A DNA stretch of 64,000 nucleotides from Tubiluchus corallicola. Taxonomy: Eukaryota; Priapulida; Priapulimorpha; Priapulimorphida; Tubiluchidae. Position 1 is the stretch's first letter; each line of letters begins with the position of its first letter. A program made the translations under genes and the position numbers. Under the pieces are notes generated by a model. That model had not been told where the DNA came from, made no database searches, and saw only the letters and a list, made by a program, of their open reading frames with translations. Where the stretch lies: NCBI GenBank assembly GCA_030141605.1, contig JAQGDQ010000001.1, positions 1,894,501 through 1,958,500 on the forward strand. Reading direction: 5' to 3'. Shown piece after piece: positions 25,101 through 39,485 of the stretch.

Positions 25101-28100
25101 TAATTAATAAAAAAAGCCAATGCACTACATATCTGCATAACAAAAGCTAAAAGTGAAAGAATGGAACATCATTTTTAAGTCTTAGTTTTTGTCATGGGTC
25201 CGTATTAAATATAGAATGTATTACGTGGCATTATTTATTTTTCAAATATTCATTTGTTCATTCATTAGTTCGATGGGTTACTTGCGAAGGACACTGATTT
25301 AATAACATAGGGACGGCTGATATAACAACTTTTTATTTTTCGTCACCTTTCCGTTGAAACTGAATTTTCCGTTTTTGAATAATTGCAAAACATTAATTTT
25401 GTAAAAAGGAAAAATAAAATAAATCTGAAATCTAAAATCTAATGCAGTTTTGCGAGACATTTACCTGCTTTTTTTCCTTTATTAGATACTAAATTAAAGT
25501 AAGATGCTCAAGGTATGAGTTTAATACTGTGTTAGGTTATCTAAAACAACTGATTGTCGATCAGTCTATAAGACACGAGTCTTATCAGCACTTGGTACAA
25601 TAAATTCTTCTAAGTATGGCACTACAAAACTCAGAAACACGGTCCACTTACTGGTATATCAGTGAATTATACCACAATGCCTCATCATTCATCGAGTTAA
25701 CTGCGTTCAGTAAGATATAGAAAAATGAATAATGTTTGGTTTATAGCAATAAAAATTTTATCATAAGTTTATTGTTAAACTGCATAGGTCCGCACTAGAC
25801 TGTAAAACAATTTTTTTCTTTTCTTTCTGTAATAGTTTTTGTCAGTTTGGATATGGTACTACTACCTTTGATGTATTTTTCTGGCCGTTCTTCGTCATAT
25901 TGATCATTGTGAACACCGATGACAAAGTATTGGCCGTCATTGAACAGTCCTTTCTTCTCCATGCACAAGAGCAAACCAATGTACTCGTGTGGTGATCCGA
26001 TCACAACATAAACTGCAACAAAAAGAACTCTTGTATATTATAACAAAATTAATATTAATAATAATAATAATTTTATTTTAAAAAATGGCGTGTGTTAGTA
26101 GAAATGTTGTATTTTTCTGAGGCAAATCTTTTCAGCTGTTTAATGTATTACATCCGGTTTAGACGTTTGTAGCATTCCATACATGTCTGGCTGACGTGAA
26201 TCTTCTGATTTCCAATTACTTGAGAATTTAATCTTTTGCTTTCCGGATAAAACCTTACTGCTGTCAGTTAAGATTATAGACGTTACACAGGTTCGGTCAT
26301 TTCTTAGACTGCTGTGAATTCAGAGACGGCTATCGAAAGCAAATGCAAATTCTTCTACTTTAGGAACTGTTACAAAAAAGGATTTATTTACTAGCTACTC
26401 CATCACAAAGTCTAGTTGTTTTTTATTTCATTTTATACCATTATTTTGTTTTTAAACATAACAGAAAATGCCGAATGCAAAGAAAACAAGTAAGCGAGAA
26501 ATATATAATGTTGCAAACGGGTAATTAATATGCAACTTATTAGGGGCAAAATGATAGGGTGTCCAATTACAATAAGATTTTAAAATAAAGTTGTTTGCTG
26601 TGTGTTATAAGAAAAGAAGCAGGTGCGGTACTATAAATAGAAGCTGTAAAATAACGTCAAGCTATAGATAATGGCTTTTATACCATTTTGTATATGTATA
26701 TATATATATATAGGGTTTCATTTATACTTACTTCGTGTTTGAGTGTAAGTTTCGTCTACAAGTTTAATGAACGGATTCTCAGTGAAGCCATGATAATATG
26801 TGCCTGACCAATTCCGATGTGCTGCAACCCGGATATTGGAAGCTTCCAGAATTTGGATTGTATTCTTCACAATGGCATCAAATCTTTCTCTAGCATGACT
26901 AAGCACAACTACATTCGTCCATTGAAAATATTTCAATACACCTGCTACTGACTTAGAGACTTGAAAATCCGGCGCTCGAGTACGGGAAAACGTCGGATAT
27001 CTTTGCTTGTCTGTGACCGCTGTTTCAGGGCAAAACTGTTAAGCAAAAACAGAGGCAATTAAAGCATTCATAGTTACATATTTTGGACAACGACAACTAC
27101 CACTGTGTCTGTACCACTAAATGCAATTTGCCCAATTGTAGGAAAAATTCTACATTCCTGATTGTAACTTCTGATTGCAAGATATAATTTTGCACTATGA
27201 GAATGATGCAGACTTGTGTTGCACGATTTTCTACATTGCCACGGCATATCCAAAAGCCATTTTTAATTAGTTGGCTACTATTTAATTCGGTTAAGCGTGC
27301 CTGGCGCTATAGTAAGGTATAAAAGTAATTAAGGCGCGCCATTGGTTAAAACTATGAAATTGTCGACTGTACTGAATCAAGTTAGCTGTTGTACAAGTGT
27401 AGTCATGCTGTTACCGTTAAAGGGCAAGTTTAAGCATTTTTCAGCATTTGTGTAAAAAGTATTCAATTGAAATGTGAATCTAAAATTGAGCAATAACATT
27501 ATAGGGTGTGTCTTCCTTGTATACAGGCATATGGTAGTAATGGTATGTAACTGATAGTGCACAGGTCTGGTGCACATCATGTGCATCAAGTTGTGTAACA
27601 AAATGACGCTTAATTTGTTGGTATTTGTAAGTATCCTAGTGATTTTGACACGATCTTCAGATGCTAGGTGAACTTTGCGATGTCTTTAGTTTTTCAGTTC
27701 TTTTACTATTATTCACGTTTTAAGTAGGAAATGCTTTTTGTTTTAACTAAAGGCAGAAGTAGTTCTGATGCTTCATAAAAAAGCTGGAATCCGTTTGAAA
27801 TATATGTGAGAATCTAGTGACAACCAGATTCCTTAAAAAGTCACAAAGTATTAAATAATCTTGCATAAAATTGACTTTCTCATTTTTTTCATGCAATCAT
27901 TGTTGGCTACATCACCACATTATTAAGAACATACAACTTACGCAAATTAAAGTTTTTTTATCTTTGCTGACTACTTAAAGCCCATTCATGGCCCCATAAG
28001 TTAAGAAATAAATGATCACATTTTGCATACAAAAAGTATAGATTGAACATAAATGATGGCAATGAATCTATCATTAAGGTCAAAGTAGCGCTGAAGGCAA

Positions 28101-31100
28101 AATATAGACATTGCTCATGACCCTATCATATTAAATTTTAAAAACCGCTTCATATTGCATTTTTGCAATATTTGTTCTAGTACATGTATTACTATTGTAA
28201 TTCACAAAAACATTTCAGATAAAACCATCCTACTTATACCAGCCTACAATTTCTCAAGCGCGTTTTAGTTGACTTGAACAGCGCAAGCTTTTATACAAGT
28301 GTAACAATTTTATTTCTAGTGGTTCTTCATATTTCCTTAACCGCAGAGCCAAAGGAACAGCAAATTAAGTTTCAGTTTTTTACCATCGAATCTCACTACA
28401 GGTGGAATTAAAAGCCCTGGGGCGGCAAGACAGGGTGTTGCCAAATGCGCAGACTAAATACCCACCGACGTAGTAACACTAACCGTATAACCCTGCCTCA
28501 AAACTTCCTAATTAAAATTCGACAAAATTTTGCTATTTTGCACCAAACCCACGACAAGAAGTTGTGTGACAAGCAATTGTGTGGACTCTTCAATCAAATT
28601 ATTTTATTTCTGGCCATCACATAATAGAATGCACACCTACATAAGCTGAATAGTTACTATACAGCTTATTTTAATAATTGCTATAGAGAAATAAATATAA
28701 CAGCAGTTTCATTTGTTTAAGTATGTCAGTCTTGGCCTGAGCCTAGTTGCTGTGACATTAATGTTGCAATTTTGTTGCGGAGGGTGGCAACTATAACGTC
28801 AATGCAAAATTTAACCAGCGCCCCTTGTGAAGACAGAGCCGCCATGCCACTACCTCATAGTCGTTTAACTTGCTTCTAACCGTATCACCAGTATACATAA
28901 TTACTCAAGACGCAAATTCCCCATCCATAAAGTGTAGGAAGCAAACGCTGTCATTCTACCTGTTCAGTTTTTTCTCGATCACTCCTATGGATTAATTGTT
29001 CTCTAACAATTTAGTTCTTTGAAAAAACGTAAAAATGATCACTTTTGAAGGCATAAGGCAAACTGGCAGTGCGACATTTAAAAAGTAGGAATTATCAGAA
29101 AGCGGAAAACTTAACCTTGCTGCAATAATAAAGCATTGACGCCACGCTAAAACTTTCGGACGTTGCACATACCTCGTTACTAATTTTTTTGGTCTATTGC
29201 ATATAATGGATTGAAGCAGATGAGAGCGAAACTATGCTTTGAAAGTAACATTAAAATGTCCTCAGGGCTGCTTTAAAGGTGAAGATCATCACCGACGACC
29301 TGACTACTGATGGCTTGGCTAACAAGCCCACCTTCTGTCGGCGAAGACACGTTGAAGCTCTGCAATCTCATTAGATTTGTTGGAAGCCATGAACTATATT
29401 CAGCGTGCGTGTCAATAACAGCTTTGCTACATTCTTTCACAAATCCTATGATCTCCAAATTATTAGACCTTGCATATCTTCACCAAGAATGTAGTTCACC
29501 ATACCTTCGAAGATTATCTTTTGTTTACATACATCTCGAATATACCAGTATAGCTTTTGTAAAGCAATTTCGCTCATGCACTTTGTTTAAACGATCACTT
29601 TCCCTTATACAAATGGTTTTAGAAAAAATCCGGTTGTTCAGTCAATTCACTCTGTCTGTTACACTTTTTCAACTTTATAACTCCAAATGAGTTTAAATAA
29701 TTCCTAAAATATTTATCCATTTGAGTTGGGATTTACTATGATGATTAGTTAAGATATCCGTGGTTTGAAAAGAAAAATGGTAGCTATTAGTCATTTATTA
29801 ATTAGCTAAGTTAATTAGAGCTTCTTTAATTAATTAATTTCTATTTTATTTAAATCGTTTGTTCCCAAGATCCAAACAAGTTGAAATTTGGCAGTGTGAT
29901 AGCTAGGATGTCCTTAGTTGAAGAAAAGTTATAACAAGTGGTTAATTAGTTAATTAATTAGAGCAGCTCAATTTGTTAATTTTGAATTGATTTCAATTGC
30001 AGACGTGCATGGTACCAAAACAAAAATTTTTGCAAAGCCTCATTCATTTAATGGCCTTCAGCCAGTTCTGATATGATTTAGTTTGCATTTATCCTTCGAA
30101 ACCTTGATCCTCGGGTATTAATTTTGCACATTTTGTAGCTAGAAGCTTGATAATTGAATACTTTTTTTATACAAATACTTGTTAAGCTGAATATATATAA
30201 TCGCTTACTAATAGATAATCTGGGTATATAAAAAGGAAAAAGTAAAAGTAGTAAGCACAATTGGTAATCTGGACTACATTAAAAGAATAAAGTACGCAAA
30301 GTATGAATATGGACTTAGCAATTACTTAGTCACATGCATTTTTATGTGTCCAAATATTTATTCATTTGGAAATACATTTGTATAATATGTAGAAACAATA
30401 AAAAATATGCAGTTTGCATTAATGATTTGATATAACATCATGTAAATAATTAATGGCAAGAATCCGAAGTAAAGACTTGTTAGTTGCTTGCGCCATTGTA
30501 AACACATAGTATGAAGCTGTAAGTCACAAAATATACGATTTTATGCAGTTGGAACTTGCAAGTGTCTGTGGTATATCAGTTTTCAGCGCTACTAGTTGTT
30601 GGCGTATCAAGTACCCGGAATAGCAACGGATAGTTAACAAGCGTCTGAGTTAAGAAGTGTCTAGGTAAAAGTGTGCACATAGCAGGTGTTTATATTACCA
30701 ACTGTCCGAGTTACCAATCATGTACCCGTGCATTAACAAGTTTGCGGATTATAGTCGTTATCGAGTGACCTGGTCATCGACTATGCACTTCCAAAGGATC
30801 AGAATTACTGCGTGTCCAGCAGTCATTTTTTACGAAATTATGACCGGAGGGGCATTTCCCTAGGGATGCAAGCAGCTACGTGGTCTGCGAGGGCTGTAAG
30901 CTCACCTTGCGGTATATGGTATCCGGCATTTCACTGCATTCCAGGACATTTTCCACACATTTACAGACATTTTAAGACAGTTTCTTGTGTCTAGAGCAAG
31001 TTATTTTGGTTGAAACAAATAAGCATTCAAGTTTTTATAGACCTTGAAGCGTTACTGAAAAGGTTAAGTCAACTCAATTTTTATGTCTCAGCTATTGTTT

Positions 31101-34100
31101 TTATCAAACTTGCAATTGCAACTATCGAACTTCAGTCAGGACAACATAGAACACCAAGTGTTCAGTGAATATAGTATCGTGATGTACAGTTAAATTGCTA
31201 TACTAGTTGTACTGATGCTAAATTTTGTGACGCACATTTATTTACTGTTTTGTGATGCACTAGATATTTTTGAAATAAAATGTTATATTATTTTAATAAA
31301 ATACTAATGCAAAGTTGCGATGTCTTCTTCATTCTAAAAGCTAAACATCAAAAACTGAATTAAGTTGAAATTGTGTCATCGTACATTACCCCATATGTTT
31401 AATTTTGTGAACCAATGATTCTTAAAAATGTTGTAAGAGTTAAGAAATAGTGAGTCATTAAAAATTTAATAAACAAAAATTAAAAATGAGTACAATATTG
31501 AATTTTATTTATGCCCAAAAGTCTCGTGCCCAAGCATCCCCGTGCCCAAATGTCCCATGCCTAACCTGTCCAAATATCACGTATACCCAATATCCAAAAT
31601 CTGACGCTGGCAGTTGAGATGTATAGCTGCAGCTTGATCAATGGCGAAACATTATAATGATCATGTGTTTATAAGGCTACTATAAAATTAATAACGGCCT
31701 TTAATAAGTTGGTGACATTTAGTGATTCATGCCGAGGAACTTTTTGTACATAACAATAAGTAGCAATGAAGGTTTACTTAGCGATATTGTAAGTGGTCGT
31801 TGGTCACATGAACAAGGCAGCTGAACTAGTATTGCATATTAGTTTCTCAGAAACCGCTGCTTCAATATTGCTACTACTATTATGTGATCGCTTAACTATG
31901 CAAATGGATCAAAAATAAATGGGTAACCATCATATTCTCAACGCCGATACAGTAGGTTTTTTATTCTGATAACTCTATTCCGTTAGTTTATTCAGATTTA
32001 ATTAATTAATTAAGATTCTGCTAAGATCTTACTGTTTTTCATTGGGTTATTTATTAATATTATTATTTATTCTCCGCCATTTTAGCGCTTAATAACTCGT
32101 AAGTCTTGCAAGCCAGGGTCACCAAACTCACAGGGGGGGGGGGGGTGCCCTGGGCGGGGGACGTACAACAATGTAGCAACCGCTGACCACTGGTAAAGGG
32201 GAAAGGGCAGTGGGCGTTGGTCAGTTTTTCCTTTAGGTCGCATCTCCTCCTAGGACTTTCCGAAATTTTTTTCACAAGTATTTGTGTGCACCTGGGGTTT
32301 TAAAAAGCTGACAAGCTTTAAATGCCCGAATGAGGGGCCAAAATGCAAAATTTGGTGTCCCCCTTATTGGTGACCCTTTACATGTTGAGGGCTAGGGACA
32401 CAAAACTCAGAGAGTGTACACTCTCTTGTCATAGTTATCTGTGTATACAGGTGACTGGAGTTGCCGGGTCAAAGGTCACGGAGTGGGCAAGTTTTCATTT
32501 ATTTTTCTTTTTGATCCAACTGCTCCCACAGTTTCTGAGCTAGGACCACAATATTTGGTATGTTGCTAGGCAGGGTCGTGGCCTTGCATATCAGAAAATA
32601 CTGGATATGCGCGTATAAGAAAGTTTTCCGCTAGGGGCGAAAACCGAAAAATAGGGGTCGGCAACAGAAATGCATGGAGTGTTGAGCCATGGTACCTTGT
32701 AGCATATCAAATAAAAGGTCTTGATGAGGCGAGTCGAATGACATAGTTTACAATGAGAATAGTTAACCCGCGACCCCGCTAGGGGGCAAAACCGAAAAAT
32801 GGGGGTCGGGAATAGAAATGCGTGAAGTGTTGAGCAAAGCTACCTTGTATACCAAATGAATGGTGTCGATGAAGTGGATCGAATGGCATAGACTGCGATT
32901 AGAATAGCTAATGCGCGAGCCCGCTAGGGGGCAAAAAACCGAAAAAACCAGGAACAGAAATGCATCGAGTGTCTACGAATAGTACCTTATAGCATATAAA
33001 ATGAAAGGTCTTTATGAGGCAAACCGAATGGTATAGTTACAGTGTGAATCGTTAACCTGTGACCCAGTTATGGGCAAAATAAGGCTCGAAGAGACAAATG
33101 TTTTCCAGGATCTACCAAAAGTAGGTTGTTGCATATCAAATGAAAGGTCTCAGTGAGTTTTAATGGCATAAGTCATGTCAAGACCTATGGCCGACCTCCG
33201 ATCCCAGCAGGGGCAAAATAGGGATGGGGGTTGAGAAGACAAATGCCTTTAAGAGTTAACCGAAACTAGCTTGTAGTACATCAAATGAAAGGTCTCAATG
33301 AGAGAAACTAAACGAAATAAGTTATGTCGACATTGGTTGACTTTTGACCCGTGGGTGACGGCCTGAACAGTTAAATGCTGAGGTTTCATTGCATTGCGAA
33401 ATGCTATGTTCTCGAGCAAGGTGAATTCAATAAAAGAAAATAAGCTCTTTTAAAAAAGGCTGTCGTTTCTTAATTTTTAAAGCTGAATTTTACAACTATT
33501 GTTTGCAAAATCTTCAGTTTCTGACCACGTCAGAAGCATTGTCAACTAGTTTTTATTATTTATTATCGTTTTTGCTACTGTGATCTTTCGAATGATGTTT
33601 AATCATGTATCAACTGGTAAGTTCAACTCATCTCATTTGCAAGCTATTACAAACTCCAGTAGATCAACACTCCACAAACTTATACCTCGTTAACATAATG
33701 TTCACATCCGAATTTGTTATTTCATATCTCAAAACTCTCCCCTTGCCTTGTCTTATTTTTGCAAGATTCTTAATACAGTTCTAATACAACAGAACTATAA
33801 ATAAAAAGTTAAAAAATAAGTTGACTATATGACCTTTGATCTAGACAATTTGCATTATCTTCAGTGGTATAAAATTTTCGAGTAACATGTTTGCGTTATG
33901 GTACATGTATAAGTAAAACTAAAACTCATGTTACGAAAGAGGATACCTAGTTATACGATTGTTGAGTGTTGCTCTACAGTAGTTTGTAAAATTAATGATA
34001 ACCATAAAGAAAAAATTTGAACCATGCCAGTGAACCCTCAATCAAGCCCTTGAACCATAACGTGTTGAAAAATTCAGCTAGATTCACTATCATGGGAAGA

Positions 34101-35159
34101 TGCCATCCAACAATTTTCCGTATTTCTAAAACTTGAGGGCAAAGACAATACAACACTGGTGTTGTACACTTACGCACAGAAATTGTATCTTACTTGCAAT
34201 TTGTAAAAGCTTACCAAAGTTGCAACAGAAACATTGCATTTAATCTACTAGGATCTTCAAATGAGTAGGGTTTAAAGACATGGTATAAAGCATCGTAAGG
34301 CAACTCTCTACGAACTTTACTTTGTATTCTCCTTTCACAGTACGAATTTTAGTTTTATTTGCACTGTTACAACAACACGATCATGTTACACAAGATCGAA
34401 ATAAAGCAACGTAGTAAATGAATTAGTGACCACCAAAAATAGCTTCTGCGAAAATTTTATCGGCTATTTGTCTCTATGAAAAAGGACGTACATATTTCCG
34501 TGCATTGCTAATTCAGAATGTCATCGTAGATTATACTGTTTAATAATAAGCAAGATTCCGATCTTGCCACAGCTACCAATGTAATAGGTCGGCTTTACTT
34601 TGGTCTACTGGGCCCAAGTAAAGAATATACATCGCTCGCTTAACTTGAAATAAGAATACTCTTTTCACAGGTCCCTACACTCTGGGCTTTTCATTTGAAA
34701 AGTGTTGGAGTTACATACCAACCGCCGTCCTTTATCACAAAAACTAATATTTTTTACACATATTAAACTCACATAGGAAATCATTGGTATTCCGAAGGAA
34801 CCAGCAAGCTTAGCCTCACAAACACAAGTCTCTTGTGGCCCAATAATGGCAGATATGTTCCTTTGCCAAAACAAAGCAGTGTTCTTCAGACTTTCTGCAG
34901 ACTTTCCAAACGTTTCACCTATCACGAATTGAAGAGTGTCATTTGGCAGAATATCTTGCCGTGAGTTAATTTCGTCTAAGGCTAACGTGAGTGCCCCGCT
35001 AATAGACAAACCTGGTCGGTTGTATATTTCGTCGCTCGGCAGCCGCTGACTTCCGGTTAAGTATCCCAATGTAAAAGTCGCGTGAGACAAATGAAGTGTC
35101 CAAATGACACACACTGCTGACAACAATAAACATGAGAATCTTCTCCTGTTTAATGCCAT
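22015..35159 (-). CDS. Receptor guanylate cyclase-type ectodomain protein 1 (seven exons), apparently secreted
   Basis: Join of 34773-35159, 26732-27035, 25866-26012, 24854-25047, 23912-24047, 23063-23232 and 22015-22140. All junctions have GT donors and AG acceptors, and phases (0,1,1,0,1,0) join to 487 residues. Residues 1-27 are a signal peptide; the real start is ATG 35157-35159. The rest is an ANF-receptor ligand-binding fold. Landmarks are GYLTGSQ, SGALTLALDEIN, IIGPQETC, PMISY, RTRAPDFQVSKSV, the VYVVIG...EKKGLF block, RPEAAYLYDAVYLYA and IDENGDAQGNYT, close to insect EH-receptor and Gyc76C cyclases. The last exon has the juxtamembrane WRGG...PQCGFNGELC motif, then stops 12 residues later. 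No membrane, kinase-like or cyclase exons are recognised, so it may be a soluble hormone-binding protein. The hormone gene at 12652 converges on it. An unrecognised downstream splice remains possible. Confidence 0.85.
22658..22781. mobile_element. Short foldback/MITE in intron 6 of receptor-like gene 1
   Basis: The left end (22658-22687) and the reverse complement of the right end (22750-22781) share GGAG.CC and AAAGGCTACGT.GAGAAAAA, about 30 bp. The whole element is about 124 bp. ATGTTAC lies directly left (22651-22657) and 5 bp beyond the right end (22787-22793), a possible but imperfect target duplication. Noncoding. Confidence 0.65.
23063..23232 (-). CDS. Receptor-like gene 1, exon 6
   Basis: 170 nt with the IDENGDAQGNYTLIALKP motif typical of receptor cyclase ectodomains. 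Acceptor 'ttcaacag'; donor GTAAGTCC after LGIP, phase 0. Confidence 0.9.
23912..24047 (-). CDS. Receptor-like gene 1, exon 5
   Basis: 136 nt encoding RPEAAYLYDAVYLYAWAVH, the conserved helix near the end of the ligand-binding domain. Acceptor 'tctgtag'; donor GTAAAC, phase 1. Confidence 0.9.
24854..25047 (-). CDS. Receptor-like gene 1, exon 4
   Basis: The acceptor 'tattttag' and donor GTGAGTAT bound 194 nt encoding GVFQSETN, AYRSYLGIIGSPPVNPEYA and YLELPPF. It is seven codons longer at its 3' end than the copy 2 exon. The plus-strand ORF over it is a shadow. Confidence 0.88.
25866..26012 (-). CDS. Receptor-like gene 1, exon 3
   Basis: The acceptor 'tgttgcag' and donor GTAGTA bound 147 nt encoding YVVIGSPHEYIG and CMEKKGLFNDGQYFVIGV, ending EKYIK. 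It aligns with the Gyc76C segment that follows TRIYVFLG. Phase 1 at both ends. Confidence 0.9.
26732..27035 (-). CDS. Receptor-like gene 1, exon 2
   Basis: The acceptor 'cttaacag' opens FCPET; the donor is GTAAGTAT, phase 1. It encodes RTRAPDFQVSKSV and a YFQWTNVVVLS strand typical of the second half of the first lobe of the fold. It is 304 nt long, as in copy 2. Confidence 0.9.
30603..30750. repeat. Degenerate 16-17-bp minisatellite A
   Basis: About nine imperfect units resembling GTTAACAAGTGTCTGA, for example at 30633, 30649 and 30709. The same layout recurs with a different consensus at 31511-31603. Confidence 0.45.
31511..31603. repeat. Degenerate 16-bp minisatellite B
   Basis: Units close to TGCCCAAATGTCCCG repeat about six times, decaying to the right. 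The unit resembles minisatellite A in length and in the CAA.TGTC core. Confidence 0.6.
32060..32480 (-). repeat. Dispersed repeat, copy B
   Basis: Inverted relative to copy A at 18300-18725. The block 'ggtcagtttttccttt' at about 32219 is the reverse complement of the copy A core. It includes a G13 run near 32132. Confidence 0.65.
32570..33380. repeat. 143-bp tandem array with CTCF-like cores
   Basis: About six diverged units. Anchors resembling 'gcatatcaaatgaaaggtct' lie near 32587, 32702, 32849, 32992, 33131 and 33279, a spacing of 115-148 bp. Each unit also carries a CCGCTAGGGGGCAAAA-like box; the best two are at 32776 and 32921, with weaker ones at 32628, 33064 and 33204. Units also share '(a)gaaatgc..(g)agtgt'. 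Noncoding. Confidence 0.8.
34000..34772. other. 5' part of intron 1, no feature seen
   Basis: Sequence between the array and exon 1. A 61-codon minus-strand frame at 33992-34177 has no support. Confidence 0.4.
34773..35159 (-). CDS. Receptor-like gene 1, exon 1
   Basis: Signal peptide (CLLLSAVCVIWTL core) followed by the start of the ligand-binding domain, with GYLTGSQ and IIGPQETC motifs and N-glycosylation sequons NDT and NIS. The donor after PMISY is gtgagt, phase 0. The frame is open further upstream to 35183, but only ATG at 35159 gives a normal start. Confidence 0.9.
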
Positions 35160-37353
<2,194 letters not shown>

Positions 37354-37560
37354 ATATTAATTCTGCTGCTATATATATATATATATTTATATATACATAA
37401 GATTCGAGGCTACAGCTTCGACGACGGCACCTTATAACTTTAATTCAGTAAAAGCTCTACTGGCTTTGCGTTATAAATGAGGACTATGTAGGATGTTCGC
37501 GCATTATTGATTATAAGTGTATTTACACGCAAATTTTTTTGCGGGGCCTTTGCTAGTACG
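37354..37560 (+). repeat. Internally deleted copy of a non-autonomous element
   Basis: Shares both ends with the unit that follows it directly. The left module begins 'atattaattctgctg' and runs to 'gattcgaggctacagc' and 'gacgacggcacc'. The right module runs from 'ttataactttaattcag' to 'gcggggcctttgctagta'. The two modules are fused at an 'acc' microhomology, so the middle of the long copy is missing. Confidence 0.75.
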
Positions 37561-38325
37561 ATATTAATTCTGCTGGTATGGGCTTTATATATATAAGATT
37601 CGAGGCTACAGCTCCGACGACGGCACCATTTGCGACGACCTATACGTCAAACGAAAGGTCTCGATCTAGTGTCGTGCCATTGGGGGTTTATTTTTCGAAT
37701 CGGGCCCACCGGGAGGAACGGGGGGGGGGCGAAAAACTTCCAAAAATGGCCATTTTCGGCCGTTTTTTGCAAAAGTTATACGTCTGAGATCTGGAGAACG
37801 GGAACGGGCCATGGGTGGTGCCGGCCATGGATAGATAGCCCGTTCGTCGGTGGGTGTCATAGGCGTATTTAGAATTTGCGAGAGGGCCACGGCGCCCCGT
37901 AACGGGCGTTTACCCGGACCCCACTCGCGATTTTTCGAAATTTTGACCAAACAGCCTCCGGAAAAAACTTTCTAGCGGCGCCTGGTGGACTCTTAGAAGG
38001 AGATAAACGGCTCTTCAGAAACGGAAAGGACAGGGCTACACGATGATGTGGACTATGTTTTAGTACACATCCACCAAAAGGAGTACCAACGAGTTAATTA
38101 GATGTTCTATTTTCGGCAATTTTCGCTTGGACAACTGCTGACGCAAAGCCATTGTTCTGACGTCATGCATTATACTCTGCCTATAACCTTATAACTTTAA
38201 TTCAGTAAAAGCTGCTGGCTTTGTGTTATGAAAATAAACACTAAGTAGGATGTTCGCGCATTGTTGATTATAAGTGGATTAATAAGCAAAATTTTTTGCG
38301 GGGCCTTTGCTAGTAAAATAATATT
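37561..38325 (+). repeat. Long copy of the same non-autonomous element
   Basis: Left module 37561-37627, right module about 38188-38316, with about 560 bp between. The interior is GC-richer, has a G9 run near 37722, and contains 'caaacgaaaggtct', resembling the anchor of the array at 32570-33380. No transposase is encoded. Confidence 0.75.
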
Positions 38326-39485
38326 TTACCTTCTTTGTAATTACTGACGTCACCTGACAGCAACAATGCTTACCGTGCATCCCAACATGCGCATATTACA
38401 TTATATCGTTTGTTACAACAACATGAAATTTACTAGTTAGGTTGTAATAATTCCGTTATCTTTACAAAATAATTGCTTGTTTTGGTTTCTCTATCTTTGT
38501 ACGTGACTAGTGATTATAAATCTTAAACATTTTATGAGGCTAAATATAAAATACTTATGGTGTTGAGAAAATTGTATTAGGGTAAGAGTACTCCCATGAT
38601 TATTGTAAATGGAAGTGCACAATATAAACCTGGGCAAAACTGTCACACCGACATTCTTGCTCTTGAGGTTGTAAAAGAACAAAATGATGGATTGGTCGGC
38701 AGAAGAGAATACACGAATGATTTGAGAACCAAACTGTGGCAAAATTTAGCATACTATCGGATATCGATTTTTCTTATCCCTACATGCGTCCAGCGTTAGT
38801 TCGAAGTCACATTTTCATATGTTTTGTGTAAATATTTTGTTCAGTAATTACTGGTAACAAAAATGTTTGAACAAATATCAAATATTTATGGTTAGATTGT
38901 GTTTTTATTCAGAAATGTGCTGACATCTATTTATCACTTATTTCTGAAAACAAATTTTTTACATAGCATTTAGTAATTTGGACGACAGTAAAGGGTTAAA
39001 ACCTGCTTTGTATCGTGAATTTTCTAGAGTCTAGTTGAACGCCTATTCTCGATGCCGCCTCTCTTTGATAATTTTTTGTCCATAGTTCTTCGTCGTCGGT
39101 TTTTTGTTTGTTTATTTAAAACCAAAATTGACACACGAATCAAGAAAAGCATTTTTACAAATAAACAAATACTAAAAAGTAAAAAGATTTTACTACAGTT
39201 ACATCTTGTCTTCAATTGCGTTTTTAACAGTATATAGAACTTTAGAATTACTTCAGTAATGAAATCTATATTTATTAACGTGCGGAAATTTAAAAGCATC
39301 TTTTCCGTGAAACGTTGCAGTATTACATTCATATAGATTTGATGGTGAAAATGACAAGCAAACAGCTGTTTACACACAGTTTATAGCTAATAACTGCAGA
39401 AAAACTGAACTCTATACTTTCAGTTAAATAGCAACGTTAATGTTTCAAGTTTGACACTAAACTAATAATTACGTGCATGACTAAT
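38326..39485. other. Intergenic sequence, no gene seen
   Basis: AT-rich. Short frames on both strands (38491-38799 and 39024-39377) have no recognisable motif. Confidence 0.45.

Larger units (their letters stand above)
27036..34772. other. Intron 1 of receptor-like gene 1 (7.7 kb)
   Basis: A long intron holding the minisatellites at 30603-30750 and 31511-31603, a dispersed repeat (32060-32580) and the 143-bp tandem array (32570-33380). Frames at 29273-29690 on both strands are open for 62-126 codons but have no recognisable motif or splice support. AT-rich elsewhere. Confidence 0.6.

Noticed and set aside
29273-29690. Overlapping open frames on both strands in intron 1
   Set aside because: No homology recognised, no splice signals, and open frames on both strands suggest chance.
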